Shown piece after piece: positions 1-8,783 of a stretch of DNA of 64,000 bases. The translations under genes were made by a program, and so were the position numbers. The notes beneath the pieces were generated by a model, which saw only the letters and a list, made by a program, of their open reading frames with translations, did not search any database and was not told the origin of the DNA. The DNA lies in contig CAUJSJ030000062.1 of assembly GCA_963422775.4 (NCBI GenBank), forward strand, positions 70,031 to 134,030, written 5' to 3'. The DNA comes from Pelomonas sp963422775. GTDB taxonomy: Bacteria; Pseudomonadota; Gammaproteobacteria; Burkholderiales; Burkholderiaceae_C. The stretch's first letter is position 1; every line of letters starts with the position of its first letter.

Positions 1-1958
1 AGCTGGTCGCCGCCGCCGGCCGTCAGCATTTGCCGGCCGATGCGCCTGGCGTTATCGCGCAGGAAAGAGCTGGAACCGGCGCCACGGGTCAGGCCCAGGC
101 CGCTGTAGCAGGCATCCATGACGAAGAACGCGTGCTTGGCCGTCAGCGATTCCGCGATATTCTGGATTTCCGTCATCGGGATCGCGTCCGTGGCGAATTG
201 CGCCGGGTCGGAGTCGACGGGCACGATGTAGCCGAGGTCGCGCCCGGAACTGAGCTTGCGCGTGGCGCCGTGGCCGGCAAAGAACACGAAGATGCGGTCA
301 TTCTTTTGCACGCCGCCATGCGCCAGCTTGTCGTGGAAGGCGGCCAGGATGTTGTTGCGCGTCGCTTCGCCATTCTTCAGGGTCACGACGCGCTCGGGCG
401 CAAACGCGAATTTCTCGATCAGGGTTTCGCGGATGCCTTGCGCGTCGCGCACCGCATATTGCAATTTAGGCCACTTGGCGTAATCGTCGATGCCGATCAC
501 CACGGCCCAGGAGTTCGCGTAACCGGTGGTGACGGGCACTTTTTCCGGCGCGGGCGCCGTGCTTTTTGCCACCTGGAAGCTGGTGCCATCCCAGCCCGCG
601 AATTGATAGCCTTCGGCGATCAGCTTGTCTAGCACGGCCGGCAAGGCTTTCACCGTGCGCTCGTGGATGTCGTGGAACAGGACGATGCCGCGCCCCGCCT
701 TGTCGACGGAGGCCAGCACCCGGTTCGTGATCGAGCTGGGCACGGGGTCGGCCCAGTCCAGCGAATCGATATTCCACATCACGGACTTCAAATGGGCATC
801 GGCCAGCGCGGCCATGCCTTCGCTGTTGCGCGCGCCATACGGAAAGCGGAACAGCGCGGCCCGCTCGGGGCTGATGGCTTTCAATAAAGTGTCGGTGCCG
901 AGGATTTCGCCCTTCAGCTTGTCGCCCGTCTGCTTCGACAATTGTGCGTGGCTGAAACTGTGGTTGCCCACGGCATAACCCTCTTTCATCAGCTTGCGGC
1001 TCACTTCCGCGCCCGCACCCAGCTTGGCGTGGCCTTCCGCATCCAGCGAACCCAGATTGCGCCCCACGTTGAAGAACACGGCCGGCACGCCATACTGTTT
1101 CAGGATGGCGCTGATCTCTTCCGTGTAGCGGCGGTGCGGGCCGTCGTCGAAGGTCAGCACGATGGTTTTCTTCGGCAAGCCCAGGCCAAAGATTTCCGCC
1201 TCATCTTTTTTTGGCACCGGCTTGGCTTCCGGGACGGAACCTGCTGGCGGTACCGCATACGGCACGACGATGCCGTTTTCCTTGAGAATCTGTTCGCGGC
1301 TGTAGAGCTTTTTCAGCTGCGCCACGTAATCGTCCCAGCGTTCGCGCTTGAGTTCGATGGACCGCTGGCCCAGGTTGCCGAAGATTTGCCGGATTTCCTT
1401 CTCGTAATTGCGCTCGATCTCGCCCAACGCATCGAGGTCTTCGGAAATACGCTTGTGCAGCTTGATCGCCGGCAAGGAGGAATCCTTGGCCACATCGGCC
1501 AGCATGCTTTGCAGCAGTTCGCGGAAAGCCAGGCGGTCCGCGTCGTACAGACCGGGGTCCGATTCGATATACGTCAACAGACTGTCGAGCGCTTCGAAGC
1601 GGCCCGGATTCGTGGGCGCCGTCAGCTGGTCCAGCGCTGCATCGAGCTTGGCGATGCGTTCCTGGTTTTCATGGAACAGCGCCTGCCCCACTTTACGCGC
1701 TTCGTCGCGCGCGCCTTCCGGCAAGCTTTGCTCGTCGGCCAGCAACACGATGATCTTGCGGAAATTGCCCAGCAAGTCGCGGAACTGGCTGGCCACGGCG
1801 GCCGTATCGACGGCGGACTGCGGCGCGGCGGCCGGGCTGCCCGAGGCGGGAGCGCCCGGCGTGGCGGTGGCGGCGGGACGGGTATAGGTATAAATGCCGG
1901 CCCCAGCGGCGAGAGCCACGACGACGGTGGCGGCAATCTTGATCGGCTTGGAAGTCAC
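1..1958 (-). CDS. Polysaccharide deacetylase (NodB) fused to a caspase-like peptidase domain, 3' end cut by window edge
   Basis: The reading frame is open from a GTG at 1958 to the window edge (about 650 residues seen). An AAGGG Shine-Dalgarno lies about 12 bases upstream of the GTG. An N-terminal hydrophobic helix (about residues 5-22, probable anchor or signal) is followed by a helical, charged region of about 220 residues. The NodB domain (about 260-470) has all the usual motifs: TFDDG, NHSFSH, RFPYG, a D-x-x-DW motif and LFHD. A C14 caspase-like domain starts near residue 478, with the His in FFAGHG (about 561) and the Cys in DACYSG (about 617). Both active sites look intact. The deacetylase should remove acetyl groups from a cell-envelope or exopolysaccharide, and the caspase part should cleave after a basic residue if it behaves like metacaspases. 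What joins these two activities is not known to me. Confidence 0.8.
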   Translation of the reverse strand, partial: MTSKPIKIAATVVVALAAGAGIYTYTRPAATATPGAPASGSPAAAPQSAVDTAAVASQFRDLLGNFRKIIVLLADEQSLPEGARDEARKVGQALFHENQERIAKLDAALDQLTAPTNPGRFEALDSLLTYIESDPGLYDADRLAFRELLQSMLADVAKDSSLPAIKLHKRISEDLDALGEIERNYEKEIRQIFGNLGQRSIELKRERWDDYVAQLKKLYSREQILKENGIVVPYAVPPAGSVPEAKPVPKKDEAEIFGLGLPKKTIVLTFDDGPHRRYTEEISAILKQYGVPAVFFNVGRNLGSLDAEGHAKLGAGAEVSRKLMKEGYAVGNHSFSHAQLSKQTGDKLKGEILGTDTLLKAISPERAALFRFPYGARNSEGMAALADAHLKSVMWNIDSLDWADPVPSSITNRVLASVDKAGRGIVLFHDIHERTVKALPAVLDKLIAEGYQFAGWDGTSFQVAKSTAPAPEKVPVTTGYANSWAVVIGIDDYAKWPKLQYAVRDAQGIRETLIEKFAFAPERVVTLKNGEATRNNILAAFHDKLAHGGVQKNDRIFVFFAGHGATRKLSSGRDLGYIVPVDSDPAQFATDAIPMTEIQNIAESLTAKHAFFVMDACYSGLGLTRGAGSSSFLRDNARRIGRQMLTAGGGDQ

Positions 1959-1991
1959 AGACTTATTTTTCCCTTCAACTACGGAGTAAGG

Positions 1992-2007
1992 CGGCGCACG
2001 TGCGCCG
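1992..2007. promoter_or_regulatory. 16-bp perfect palindrome between hmgA and the deacetylase gene
   Basis: The sequence CGGCGCACGTGCGCCG is self-complementary with no loop. It lies about 34 bases upstream of the deacetylase start and 76 bases past the hmgA stop, on the shared minus strand. It could be an operator for the deacetylase gene or part of a terminator. There is no T-run. Confidence 0.35.
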
Positions 2008-2037
2008 ACAGTTTCTTATTCCGTAATTGTAGAGCAC

Positions 2038-2072
2038 GCCTGGCAAGTTGGGCCGTACGATTATTGCCAGGC
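2038..2072 (-). terminator. Hairpin just downstream of hmgA
   Basis: GCCTGGCAA and TTGCCAGGC form a perfect 9-bp stem around a 17-base loop, beginning 10 bases after the hmgA stop. No clear U-run follows, so it may be a weak terminator or an mRNA 3'-end stabiliser. Confidence 0.4.
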
Positions 2073-2082
2073 AGCCAAGGGG

Positions 2083-3387
2083 TCACAGCGGGTCCGGGTC
2101 GAAATGCTTGCGCAAGCCTTGCCAGCACTCGAAATAGTCCTTCTGCAGCAAGCCGCCGTCCAGCGCGAACGGCGTGGGCTTGAGGATGGTGCGCGTCTCG
2201 AACATGAAGGCCATGGTGTCGGCCACCTTCGCGGGCGCGGACGTGTCGCCGTGCGAGGCGCGTTCGAACGTTTGCGCATCGGGGCCGTGGCCGGACATGC
2301 AGTTGTGCAAGCTGGCGCCGCCCGGCACGAAACCGGCCGCCTTGGCGTCGTACACGCCGTGGATCAGTCCCATGAATTCGCTGGCCACGTTGCGGTGGAA
2401 CCACGGCGGCCTGAACGTGTGTTCGGCGGCCAGCCAGCGCGGCGGGAAGATGGCAAAGTCGATGGCGCCGAAGAGCGGATTTTCGCTGGGCGCCTGCAGC
2501 ACGAGGAAGATCGACGGGTCCGGGTGGTCGTAGCTGATCGAGCCGATGGTGTTGAAGCGGCGCAGATCATATTTGTATGGCGCGTAATTGCCATGCCAGG
2601 CCACCACGTCCAGCGGGGAATGGTCGAGCGTCGTGCGCCACAAATGGCCGCCGAACTTGGCCACCAGTTCGCACTCGCCGTCGATATCCTCGTAGGCCGC
2701 GTGCGGCGTGAGGAAATCGCGGGCGTTCGCCAGGCCGTTCGAGCCGATGGGCCCCATGTCGGGCAAACGAAAAGCCGTGCCGAAGTTTTCGCACACATAG
2801 CCGCGCGCCTTGCCGTCCGGCAGGGTCACGCGAAAACGCACGCCGCGGGGAATCACGGCGATTTCCTGCGGCTCCAGTTCGATCAAGCCCAGCTCCGTGG
2901 CAATCGCCAGCCTGCCTTCCTGCGGCACGACCAGCAATTCGCCATCGGCCGAGTAAAAGAAGCGCTGCATGGAACAGTTGGCCGCATACACGTGGATGGC
3001 GCAGCCGCTCATCGCTTCGGCGCTGCCATTGCCCGCCATGGTGTGCCAGCCGTCGATGAAGTCGACCGGCGTACTGCTGTCGGGCAGCGGCAGAGGGTCC
3101 CAGCGCAGCTGGTTCGGCGGCGTGGGGGGCATGGCATGGAAATCGCTGACGATGCGGCTATTCTGCAGCAAGGTGAACGGCGGATGCTGGCTGGCGGGAC
3201 GGATGCGGTACAGCCACGAGCGCCGGTTCTGCGCGCGCGGCGCCGTGAAGGCCGTGCCCGACAATTGTTCCGCATACAGGCCCAGGGGTGCCTGCTGCGG
3301 CGAATTTTGCCCCTGCGGCAAGGCGCCGAGAACAGCTTCCGTGGCAAATTCGTTGCCGAAGCCGCTTTGGTAGCCGGCGCCTGTCAT
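2083..3387 (-). CDS. hmgA: Homogentisate 1,2-dioxygenase
   Basis: This non-haem iron enzyme opens the ring of homogentisate to maleylacetoacetate in tyrosine, phenylalanine and 3-hydroxyphenylacetate breakdown. The 434-residue product has the typical N-terminus (YQSGFGNEFATE) and the conserved C-terminal iron-site region: a His in PPWFHRN, a Glu six residues on, and the His in LHNCMSGHGPD. Length is normal for the family. The start ATG overlaps the stop of the upstream 61-residue gene by four bases (ATGA), which points to translational coupling. It is the last gene of a minus-strand operon with a permease and a flavoprotein hydroxylase. The next pathway genes (maleylacetoacetate isomerase, fumarylacetoacetase) are not in the window. 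Confidence 0.97.
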   Translation of the reverse strand: MTGAGYQSGFGNEFATEAVLGALPQGQNSPQQAPLGLYAEQLSGTAFTAPRAQNRRSWLYRIRPASQHPPFTLLQNSRIVSDFHAMPPTPPNQLRWDPLPLPDSSTPVDFIDGWHTMAGNGSAEAMSGCAIHVYAANCSMQRFFYSADGELLVVPQEGRLAIATELGLIELEPQEIAVIPRGVRFRVTLPDGKARGYVCENFGTAFRLPDMGPIGSNGLANARDFLTPHAAYEDIDGECELVAKFGGHLWRTTLDHSPLDVVAWHGNYAPYKYDLRRFNTIGSISYDHPDPSIFLVLQAPSENPLFGAIDFAIFPPRWLAAEHTFRPPWFHRNVASEFMGLIHGVYDAKAAGFVPGGASLHNCMSGHGPDAQTFERASHGDTSAPAKVADTMAFMFETRTILKPTPFALDGGLLQKDYFECWQGLRKHFDPDPL

Positions 3388-3569
3388 GCGCTCTCCGCCA
3401 GGCCGTCAGCCGCGTCGCGCAGCAAGCGCTGCACCACATCCGCCTGGCCGATGGCGCCCATGGCCAGCAAGGCGAAACGGGCCAGTAACAGCGGCGAGCG
3501 CTGTTCGCCCAGGCCGCCCATGGTGTGGCACAGCTCGGTGTAAAGATTGTCGAGTTCGATGTCGCTCAT
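3384..3569 (-). CDS. mhaB: Small coupling protein, DUF2783/MhaB-like
   Basis: This 61-residue protein begins MSDIELDNLYTELCHTMG and has a strong Shine-Dalgarno (AAGGAGACA) in front. It sits 12 bases after the hydroxylase gene and overlaps hmgA by four bases. Size and position match DUF2783 proteins. They also match the small coupling component MhaB (about 6.3 kDa) of the two-component 3-hydroxyphenylacetate hydroxylase described in Pseudomonas putida U. Equating this ORF with MhaB is an inference from size, neighbours and order, not from an alignment. Confidence 0.65.
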   Translation of the reverse strand: MSDIELDNLYTELCHTMGGLGEQRSPLLLARFALLAMGAIGQADVVQRLLRDAADGLAESA

Positions 3570-3581
3570 ATTGTCTCCTTG

Positions 3582-5261
3582 TTACTTAGATTGGGCAATG
3601 CCAGCCGCCGCCAGCGCCTGCGCCACCTGCCCTGCCTGCACCTGCCGCCAGCGCCCCAGCACGTGGCCGTCCGGACGCACGAGGTAAAACGTGCCTGGCT
3701 GCGCATCAAACAGCGAGAATACCTGCGCCGTATGATCCCAGGCGCCCCCTTGCGCCCCGCTGCGGCTGATCGCCACTGTACGCAACGGCAACGTATCGCC
3801 CAGCGCCAGCAGTTCAGCTGGCACGGCACCATCGTCGCTGAAATACAGCCCCGTGAAAGCGCCAGCGGCGCGCCGCACCAGATCGGTAATATACCCCGCT
3901 TTTTGTCCGCCGTTGTGCGGCAACGCCAGCGGGCATTCGGGCAAGACCGTGCCCGGCGCGGGGCCAGCCGTGAACATGTCCGCCTCAGGCGCGTTCAACG
4001 GCGACTGCGCATACGCGATGGCGCTGGTCTGGCGCGGGTTGATCAGCGAGCGCACGTGCGCATGCTTGCCCGCCAGGCCCAGCACGGCCGTGCGCATCAG
4101 CTCGAAGGCGAAGGTGGGCGGCGCCATGAATTCCGTGCTCTTAGTGCCATGGCGCAGGTTTTCACGGGCGGCATATACGCGCTCGTCCGAATAGCTGTCC
4201 AGCAAGGCCTGCGGCGCCTGGCCCTTGACCACATACGCGAGCTTCCAGGCCAGGTTGTCCGCGTCGTCGATGCCGGAATTGGCCCCGCGCACGCCGAAGA
4301 TGGGTACCAGGTGGGCCGCATCACCGGCGAACAGCACGGCGCCGTGCCGGTATTTTTCCAAGGTCAGGGCATTGGCCTTGTAGATGGTGATCCACACGGG
4401 ATGCCATGGCGCCGTTTCGCCCATCATGGCCAGCAGGCTGTCCACGCGCGGCGCCACGTTTTCCAGCAGCACGGCCGCCTGCGCATCCTCGTCGTCGCGC
4501 AACTGGTAATCGATGCGCCAGATATCGTCGGGCTGCTTGTGCACCAGCACGGTCGAACCGGGATTCGACGGCGGGTCGAAATACGCGAGGCGCTCCGTGG
4601 GGCGGTCGCTCTTCAGGTGGATATCGACGATCACATAGCGCCCTTCATAGCTGGTGCCTTGCAATTTGAGGTCCAGCGCCTCGCGCACCACGCTGCGCCC
4701 GCCATCGGCCGCTACCAGCCAGTCCGTGTCGATGGTGTAGCTTTCATCGGGCGTGGCCACGGTGACCGTGGCGCCATCGGCGCGCTGCTGCACGTGCGTG
4801 ACTTTCGTTTGCCAGCGGATATCGATCAGCTCCGGCTGACGTTCGGCCGCATCGAGCAGGAATTGCTCGATATGGTATTGCGCCAGGTTGACCATCGGCG
4901 GCAGCTGCTGGTTCGCGTCTTGCGGCATCGTGAAGTGCAGCACTTCCTCGTCGCGGTAAAAGCTGCGCCCGCCCGCCCACGGCAAGCCTTTACGCATAAA
5001 ACCGTCGAGCGCGCCCAGGCGGGCGATGATTTCCAGGCTGCGCCGCGAGATGCAGATGGCACGGCTGCCCGTGCAGACGCCATCGTCCGCTTCGATCAGC
5101 ACCGAGCGCACGCCGTGGCGCGCCAGGCCCAGGGCCGTGGCCAGCCCCACGGGGCCGCCGCCGACGATCAACACCGGCACGTGCTGCGTGCCAGCACCGG
5201 CAGGTTTGCCGGGTGGATACACCTTCGGCACATGGGGATAAGGGTGAAATGTATCGCTCAT
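3582..5261 (-). CDS. mhaA: FAD-dependent aromatic hydroxylase (MhaA-like, class A flavoprotein monooxygenase)
   Basis: The 559-residue protein has the three fingerprints of class A flavoprotein hydroxylases: a dinucleotide-binding GGGPVG near residue 33, a DG motif (WLVAADGGRS) around 185-195, and a GD motif (FAGDAAHLVPIFGVRG) around 310. A C-terminal thioredoxin-like region ends the protein, as in the MhpA/phenol hydroxylase group. Its length fits MhaA, which turns 3-hydroxyphenylacetate into homogentisate with NAD(P)H and O2. Location directly before a small coupling gene and hmgA supports this. An alternative is hydroxylation of another aromatic that feeds homogentisate. Confidence 0.75.
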   Translation of the reverse strand: MSDTFHPYPHVPKVYPPGKPAGAGTQHVPVLIVGGGPVGLATALGLARHGVRSVLIEADDGVCTGSRAICISRRSLEIIARLGALDGFMRKGLPWAGGRSFYRDEEVLHFTMPQDANQQLPPMVNLAQYHIEQFLLDAAERQPELIDIRWQTKVTHVQQRADGATVTVATPDESYTIDTDWLVAADGGRSVVREALDLKLQGTSYEGRYVIVDIHLKSDRPTERLAYFDPPSNPGSTVLVHKQPDDIWRIDYQLRDDEDAQAAVLLENVAPRVDSLLAMMGETAPWHPVWITIYKANALTLEKYRHGAVLFAGDAAHLVPIFGVRGANSGIDDADNLAWKLAYVVKGQAPQALLDSYSDERVYAARENLRHGTKSTEFMAPPTFAFELMRTAVLGLAGKHAHVRSLINPRQTSAIAYAQSPLNAPEADMFTAGPAPGTVLPECPLALPHNGGQKAGYITDLVRRAAGAFTGLYFSDDGAVPAELLALGDTLPLRTVAISRSGAQGGAWDHTAQVFSLFDAQPGTFYLVRPDGHVLGRWRQVQAGQVAQALAAAGIAQSK

Positions 5262-5274
5262 GATGCGTTCCTCT

Positions 5275-6642
5275 TCAAGATGGTTTTTTGTTACCGCCGC
5301 GCGCGATGGGCAGGGTCAGCACGATGGCCGCGCCGACCACCAGCAGCACGCTGGCGTACAGCAAGCCCGTGGCAAAGCTGTGCGTGACATCCTTCAGCCA
5401 GCCCACCACGACGGGGTTCAGGGCCGAGCCGATATTGCCCGTGGCATTGATGACGGCAATGCCGATGGCGCGCGCGCCCAGGCTCAGGGCCCGGTCCGGC
5501 ATGGTCCAGAACACGGACATGGCGGTATAGGCGCCCGTCGAGGCCATGCACACGCCCAGCAGTTGCAGCACGGGATTGCCCGCATACGCGGTCAGCAGCC
5601 AGCCAAAGGCCGACAGCAGCATGGGCCAGACAATGTGCCAGCGGCGTTCCTGCAGACGGTCCGAGCGGCGGCCCCACAGGACCATGCCGATGACGGTGCA
5701 CACTTGCGGGATGGCTGCCAGCAGACCGATCTGCGTGTTGCTGGCGTTGCCATTAAAACTTTTCACGATCAAGGGCGTCCACACGGCCACCATGGCCAGG
5801 GTGTTGACCAGGCAAAAATAGGCGAGGCCGAATTTCAGCACGGTGGGCGACAGCATTTCCGCCAGCACGGAGGTCTTCTGCTGCTGCGCGAGGTGTACGA
5901 CGGCAGGCTTGTGCTCGGCCGCCAGCATGCGCGCCAGCACCTGCTGTTCCAGCTTGCCCAGCCAGTTCGCCTTGTTGGGCGCATCGTCGAGATAGCCGTA
6001 CACGGCCAGGCCCAGCAGCACGGATGGCATGCCTTCGAGCAAGAACAGCCATTGCCAGCCCTTCAGACCCCAGTGGCCGTCCAGGCCCAGGATCAGGCCC
6101 GACAGGGCCGAACCGATGGCGGCCGTGACGGGCATGGCGATCATGAACAGGGCATTGGCGCGCGCACGGTAGGCGCTGGGAAACCAGTACGTCAGGTACA
6201 GCAGCATGCCCGGCAGGAAGCCCGCTTCCGTCACGCCCACTAAAAAGCGCAGCGCATACAGGCTGGCCGGGCCGCTGGCGAACAGGGTCGCCGTCGAGGC
6301 CAGGCCCCAGGCGATCATCATGCTGCCGATCCACTTGCGCGCGCCGATGCGGGCCAGCACGATGTTGCTGGGGATGCTGCAGGCGATGTAGGCGATGTAA
6401 AACAAGGTGGTGGCAAAGCCGAACTGGGTACCGGACAGGCCCAGGTCTTGCATCATCGTCAGGCCGGCGAAGCCGATGTTGATGCGGTCAAGAAAGGAAA
6501 ACACAAACAGCAAGAACAAAAATCCCAGCAAATGGCGCGATACCTTGCGCATTACCTGCTGTTCCAGTTGATGGGCGGCCGCGTCGGGGACGGGCGCCGG
6601 CGTTACGTGCGTGGCGGGGGCTGCATCTTGGGCGATGGTCAT
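5275..6642 (-). CDS. MFS transporter, probable aromatic acid permease
   Basis: The protein has about 455 residues and 12 predicted membrane helices, with the anion:cation symporter style of the major facilitator superfamily (FLDRINIGFAGL in helix 1, R-x-G-x-R loops). It is the first gene of the hydroxylase-hmgA operon, 14 bases before the hydroxylase gene. It probably imports the aromatic substrate, comparable to the MhaC permease role or to 4-hydroxyphenylacetate permeases. The start at 6642 is chosen because GGAG lies six bases upstream; an in-frame ATG at 6654 adds four residues. Substrate is inferred from context only. Confidence 0.85.
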   Translation of the reverse strand: MTIAQDAAPATHVTPAPVPDAAAHQLEQQVMRKVSRHLLGFLFLLFVFSFLDRINIGFAGLTMMQDLGLSGTQFGFATTLFYIAYIACSIPSNIVLARIGARKWIGSMMIAWGLASTATLFASGPASLYALRFLVGVTEAGFLPGMLLYLTYWFPSAYRARANALFMIAMPVTAAIGSALSGLILGLDGHWGLKGWQWLFLLEGMPSVLLGLAVYGYLDDAPNKANWLGKLEQQVLARMLAAEHKPAVVHLAQQQKTSVLAEMLSPTVLKFGLAYFCLVNTLAMVAVWTPLIVKSFNGNASNTQIGLLAAIPQVCTVIGMVLWGRRSDRLQERRWHIVWPMLLSAFGWLLTAYAGNPVLQLLGVCMASTGAYTAMSVFWTMPDRALSLGARAIGIAVINATGNIGSALNPVVVGWLKDVTHSFATGLLYASVLLVVGAAIVLTLPIARGGNKKPS

Positions 6643-6737
6643 GCTTGTCTCCATAAGGTGTCACTCTCCCCTTGTTGATTTTGTTGGGTGAGAGTTGCCG
6701 GATGCTCCGGCTTGCAACACAGTATGCAGACGACTAC

Positions 6738-6774
6738 GCCGATGGCTGTCCCCATTTTGGGGACAGCCATCGGC
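6738..6774. terminator. Perfect 16-bp stem-loop with 5-base loop
   Basis: GCCGATGGCTGTCCCC pairs with GGGGACAGCCATCGGC around the loop ATTTT. It lies 21 bases past the stop of the minus-strand gene at 6796-7194 and in front of the permease operon. It could end the upstream transcript. The unusual perfection also fits a dispersed REP-type element. Confidence 0.6.
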
Positions 6775-6795
6775 CTAAAGAACTAGCCGGCGGGC

Positions 6796-7194
6796 CTAGC
6801 CGCGTTTCTTGATGGGCACGTTATCGATCTTCTGGTTGCCATAGCTGAAGGAACCGTGTCCGCTCCAGTGATTGTCCGTCACAAAGGTCGCTTCAAACTT
6901 GGCCAGGTAGCTGCCGATGGCCGGTGGCGGCACGGACACCACGTATTCGCCGCTCAGGCTGAAGACGCGCGTGGCATTGCCCAGGCCCAGGCCATGCACG
7001 GGACCGCTGACGGGACGGATCACCACGCGACCATGCGGTGGCGCGATCGATTGCGTGATCAGGGCTTCGCCGCTGACGCTGCCGTCGTCGGGATTGTAAA
7101 ACAGGGCCAGATTCAGGATCGGTGCACCGGGCAGGCCGAGATTGCCGGCGATCAGATAGACGTGTTCTACCGCATTCAATTCAGTTGAGGACAC
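6796..7194 (-). CDS. Hypothetical protein, possibly DUF1842 family
   Basis: The 132-residue protein has a GTG start and a good Shine-Dalgarno (GAAGGAG, six bases away). It has no signal peptide or membrane helix. It looks all-beta: alternating short strands, Gly/Pro turns and a basic tail (IKKRG). Length and style (an opening like AGNLGLPGAPILNLALFYNP) recall DUF1842 proteins, but this is a weak resemblance from memory. Function unknown. Its upstream region (7195-7403) separates it from the LuxR gene on the same strand. Confidence 0.6.
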   Translation of the reverse strand: MSSTELNAVEHVYLIAGNLGLPGAPILNLALFYNPDDGSVSGEALITQSIAPPHGRVVIRPVSGPVHGLGLGNATRVFSLSGEYVVSVPPPAIGSYLAKFEATFVTDNHWSGHGSFSYGNQKIDNVPIKKRG

Positions 7195-7403
7195 AATGGA
7201 CTCCTTCGGGGAATGATTCCTGAGCCATGAAAAGGGAGATCGCGCGCGGCGACAGGCACTGGCTATCAGCCTTGCTGATGGCGCTTCGGCGCATCAACAC
7301 TCTGCCACCAGCATAGCCCTTATTTTCGTATCAATATGCTCACATTATTGCCTTGAATTCCAGCATTTTTGTGCTGTGCCCGGTATAGCGAATTTGCTAG
7401 CAC

Positions 7404-8222
7404 TCAAGCCGCTTGTGGGCCTAGACATAGCGCAAACAATTGACGCTGGCTGGCAATGCCCAGGCGTTTATACGCGCGCTTCTGGTAGGTGACGACGCTC
7501 GATGGCTGCACGCCCATGGTCTCCGCTATTTCCACGGCCGTCAGCCCTTCCAGCACGCCGCGCAGCACGTCAAGTTCGCGCTTGCTCAGGGCGGGACAAT
7601 GCTGGCGCAACCGGGCCAGCATCATGGGCGCGACGCCCTGCGTATTCTGGCCATTGACGCTGTAGTGGTGTTTGGCGGCATACGCGAACAGGGGCGACAG
7701 GGTTTCGATGGCGGCGATTTCACGGGGCTGGAACTGGCCCTGGCTGCTGTCGCGGTAAAAATTGACGGACAGCCAGATATCGCCGGCCGGCTGCACCAGC
7801 AAGGACAGCCGGTCCGACACATTCGGTCTTTGATAGCAGACGGCGCGGTAGCCCGGGTGGCGGATCTCGTCGCTCGCCTGCTGGTGCAGCACGATGGCGG
7901 GGTCCAGCTTCGGCCGGGCGGCGGGCGCGATGACGCTCTGGTTGCCGTCGAGCGCATAGTAATGGCGCGCGTAGCTGTCGGCGATATCCTGCAAGAAACG
8001 CCCGCCGCGCCGGTCCGCCACGGCCACCGTGCGGGGCCGGTTGCCGAATTCATAAGCAAAGATCGTGCACTGGGCGATGGAGGCGGCCGCGCCGGCCGTT
8101 TTCAGGATGGCGCCCGCCATGGCGTTGACGTCCGCATGGCCGATGGCGGCCAGCAGATCAAGGGCGCGCCCCATATCCAGTTGGCCTTCCGCCTGCCGCC
8201 GCTCCACCTGCCAATAGCGCAT
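7404..8222 (-). CDS. LuxR-family transcriptional regulator
   Basis: The 272-residue protein has a C-terminal LuxR/FixJ-type helix-turn-helix (about 205-265: LSKRELDVLRGVLEGLTAVEIAE). The N-terminal region of about 190 residues has no receiver signature and is not a clear autoinducer domain. It stands alone between msrA and the DUF1842-like gene. No inducer can be named from the sequence. Confidence 0.85.
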   Translation of the reverse strand: MRYWQVERRQAEGQLDMGRALDLLAAIGHADVNAMAGAILKTAGAAASIAQCTIFAYEFGNRPRTVAVADRRGGRFLQDIADSYARHYYALDGNQSVIAPAARPKLDPAIVLHQQASDEIRHPGYRAVCYQRPNVSDRLSLLVQPAGDIWLSVNFYRDSSQGQFQPREIAAIETLSPLFAYAAKHHYSVNGQNTQGVAPMMLARLRQHCPALSKRELDVLRGVLEGLTAVEIAETMGVQPSSVVTYQKRAYKRLGIASQRQLFALCLGPQAA

Positions 8223-8240
8223 GGCCGTCTCCCGTGACGC

Positions 8241-8750
8241 TTATTGTTGACGTTGCGGCAAGACCCAGTCCGGCCGGATGTAATGGCAAGTGTAGCCGTG
8301 CGGCAAGCGCTGCAGATAATCCTGGTGCTCCGCTTCCGCTTCCCAGAACGGGCCGGCCGGCGCCACTTGCGTCACCACCTTGCCTGGCCACAGGCCGCTG
8401 GCGTCGACGTCGCGGATGGTGTCTTCGGCCACCAGGCGTTGTTCTTCGCTGGTATAAAAGATGGCCGAGCGGTAGCTGGTGCCGCGGTCATTGCCCTGGC
8501 GGTCTTGCGTGCTGGGGTCGTGGATCTGGAAGAAAAACTCCAGGATCTTGCGGTAGCTGATGGTGTTCGGGTCGAAGATGATCTCGATCGCTTCCGCATG
8601 CGTGCCATGGTTGCGGTAGGTGGCGTTGGCCACGTCGCCGCCGCTGTAGCCCACACGCGTGGCGAGCACGCCCGGATAGCGGCGCAGCAAGTCTTGCACG
8701 CCCCAAAAGCAGCCGCCCGCCAGGATCGCGGTCTCGTTGTCTTGTGCCAT
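8241..8750 (-). CDS. msrA: Peptide methionine sulfoxide reductase MsrA
   Basis: MsrA reduces methionine-S-sulfoxide in proteins using thioredoxin. The nucleophile Cys is in GGCFWG near the N-terminus, and the family pattern RVGYSGG and HAEAIEI follows. The start at 8750 (MAQDNE) is preferred because AGAGGAA lies at good spacing; an ATG at 8768 would add six residues. Length (169 residues) is normal. It ends 18 bases before the LuxR gene on the same strand. Confidence 0.95.
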   Translation of the reverse strand: MAQDNETAILAGGCFWGVQDLLRRYPGVLATRVGYSGGDVANATYRNHGTHAEAIEIIFDPNTISYRKILEFFFQIHDPSTQDRQGNDRGTSYRSAIFYTSEEQRLVAEDTIRDVDASGLWPGKVVTQVAPAGPFWEAEAEHQDYLQRLPHGYTCHYIRPDWVLPQRQQ

Positions 8751-8783
8751 GGTGTCGTTCCTCTTCATTCAGAAGCAGCTATC

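Noticed and set aside
942..2183. Plus-strand open frame of 413 codons
   Set aside because: Antisense to the deacetylase-caspase gene, which has complete motifs on the minus strand.
3525..5387. Plus-strand open frame of 620 codons
   Set aside because: Antisense to the flavoprotein hydroxylase, with Arg/His-rich composition and no motif.
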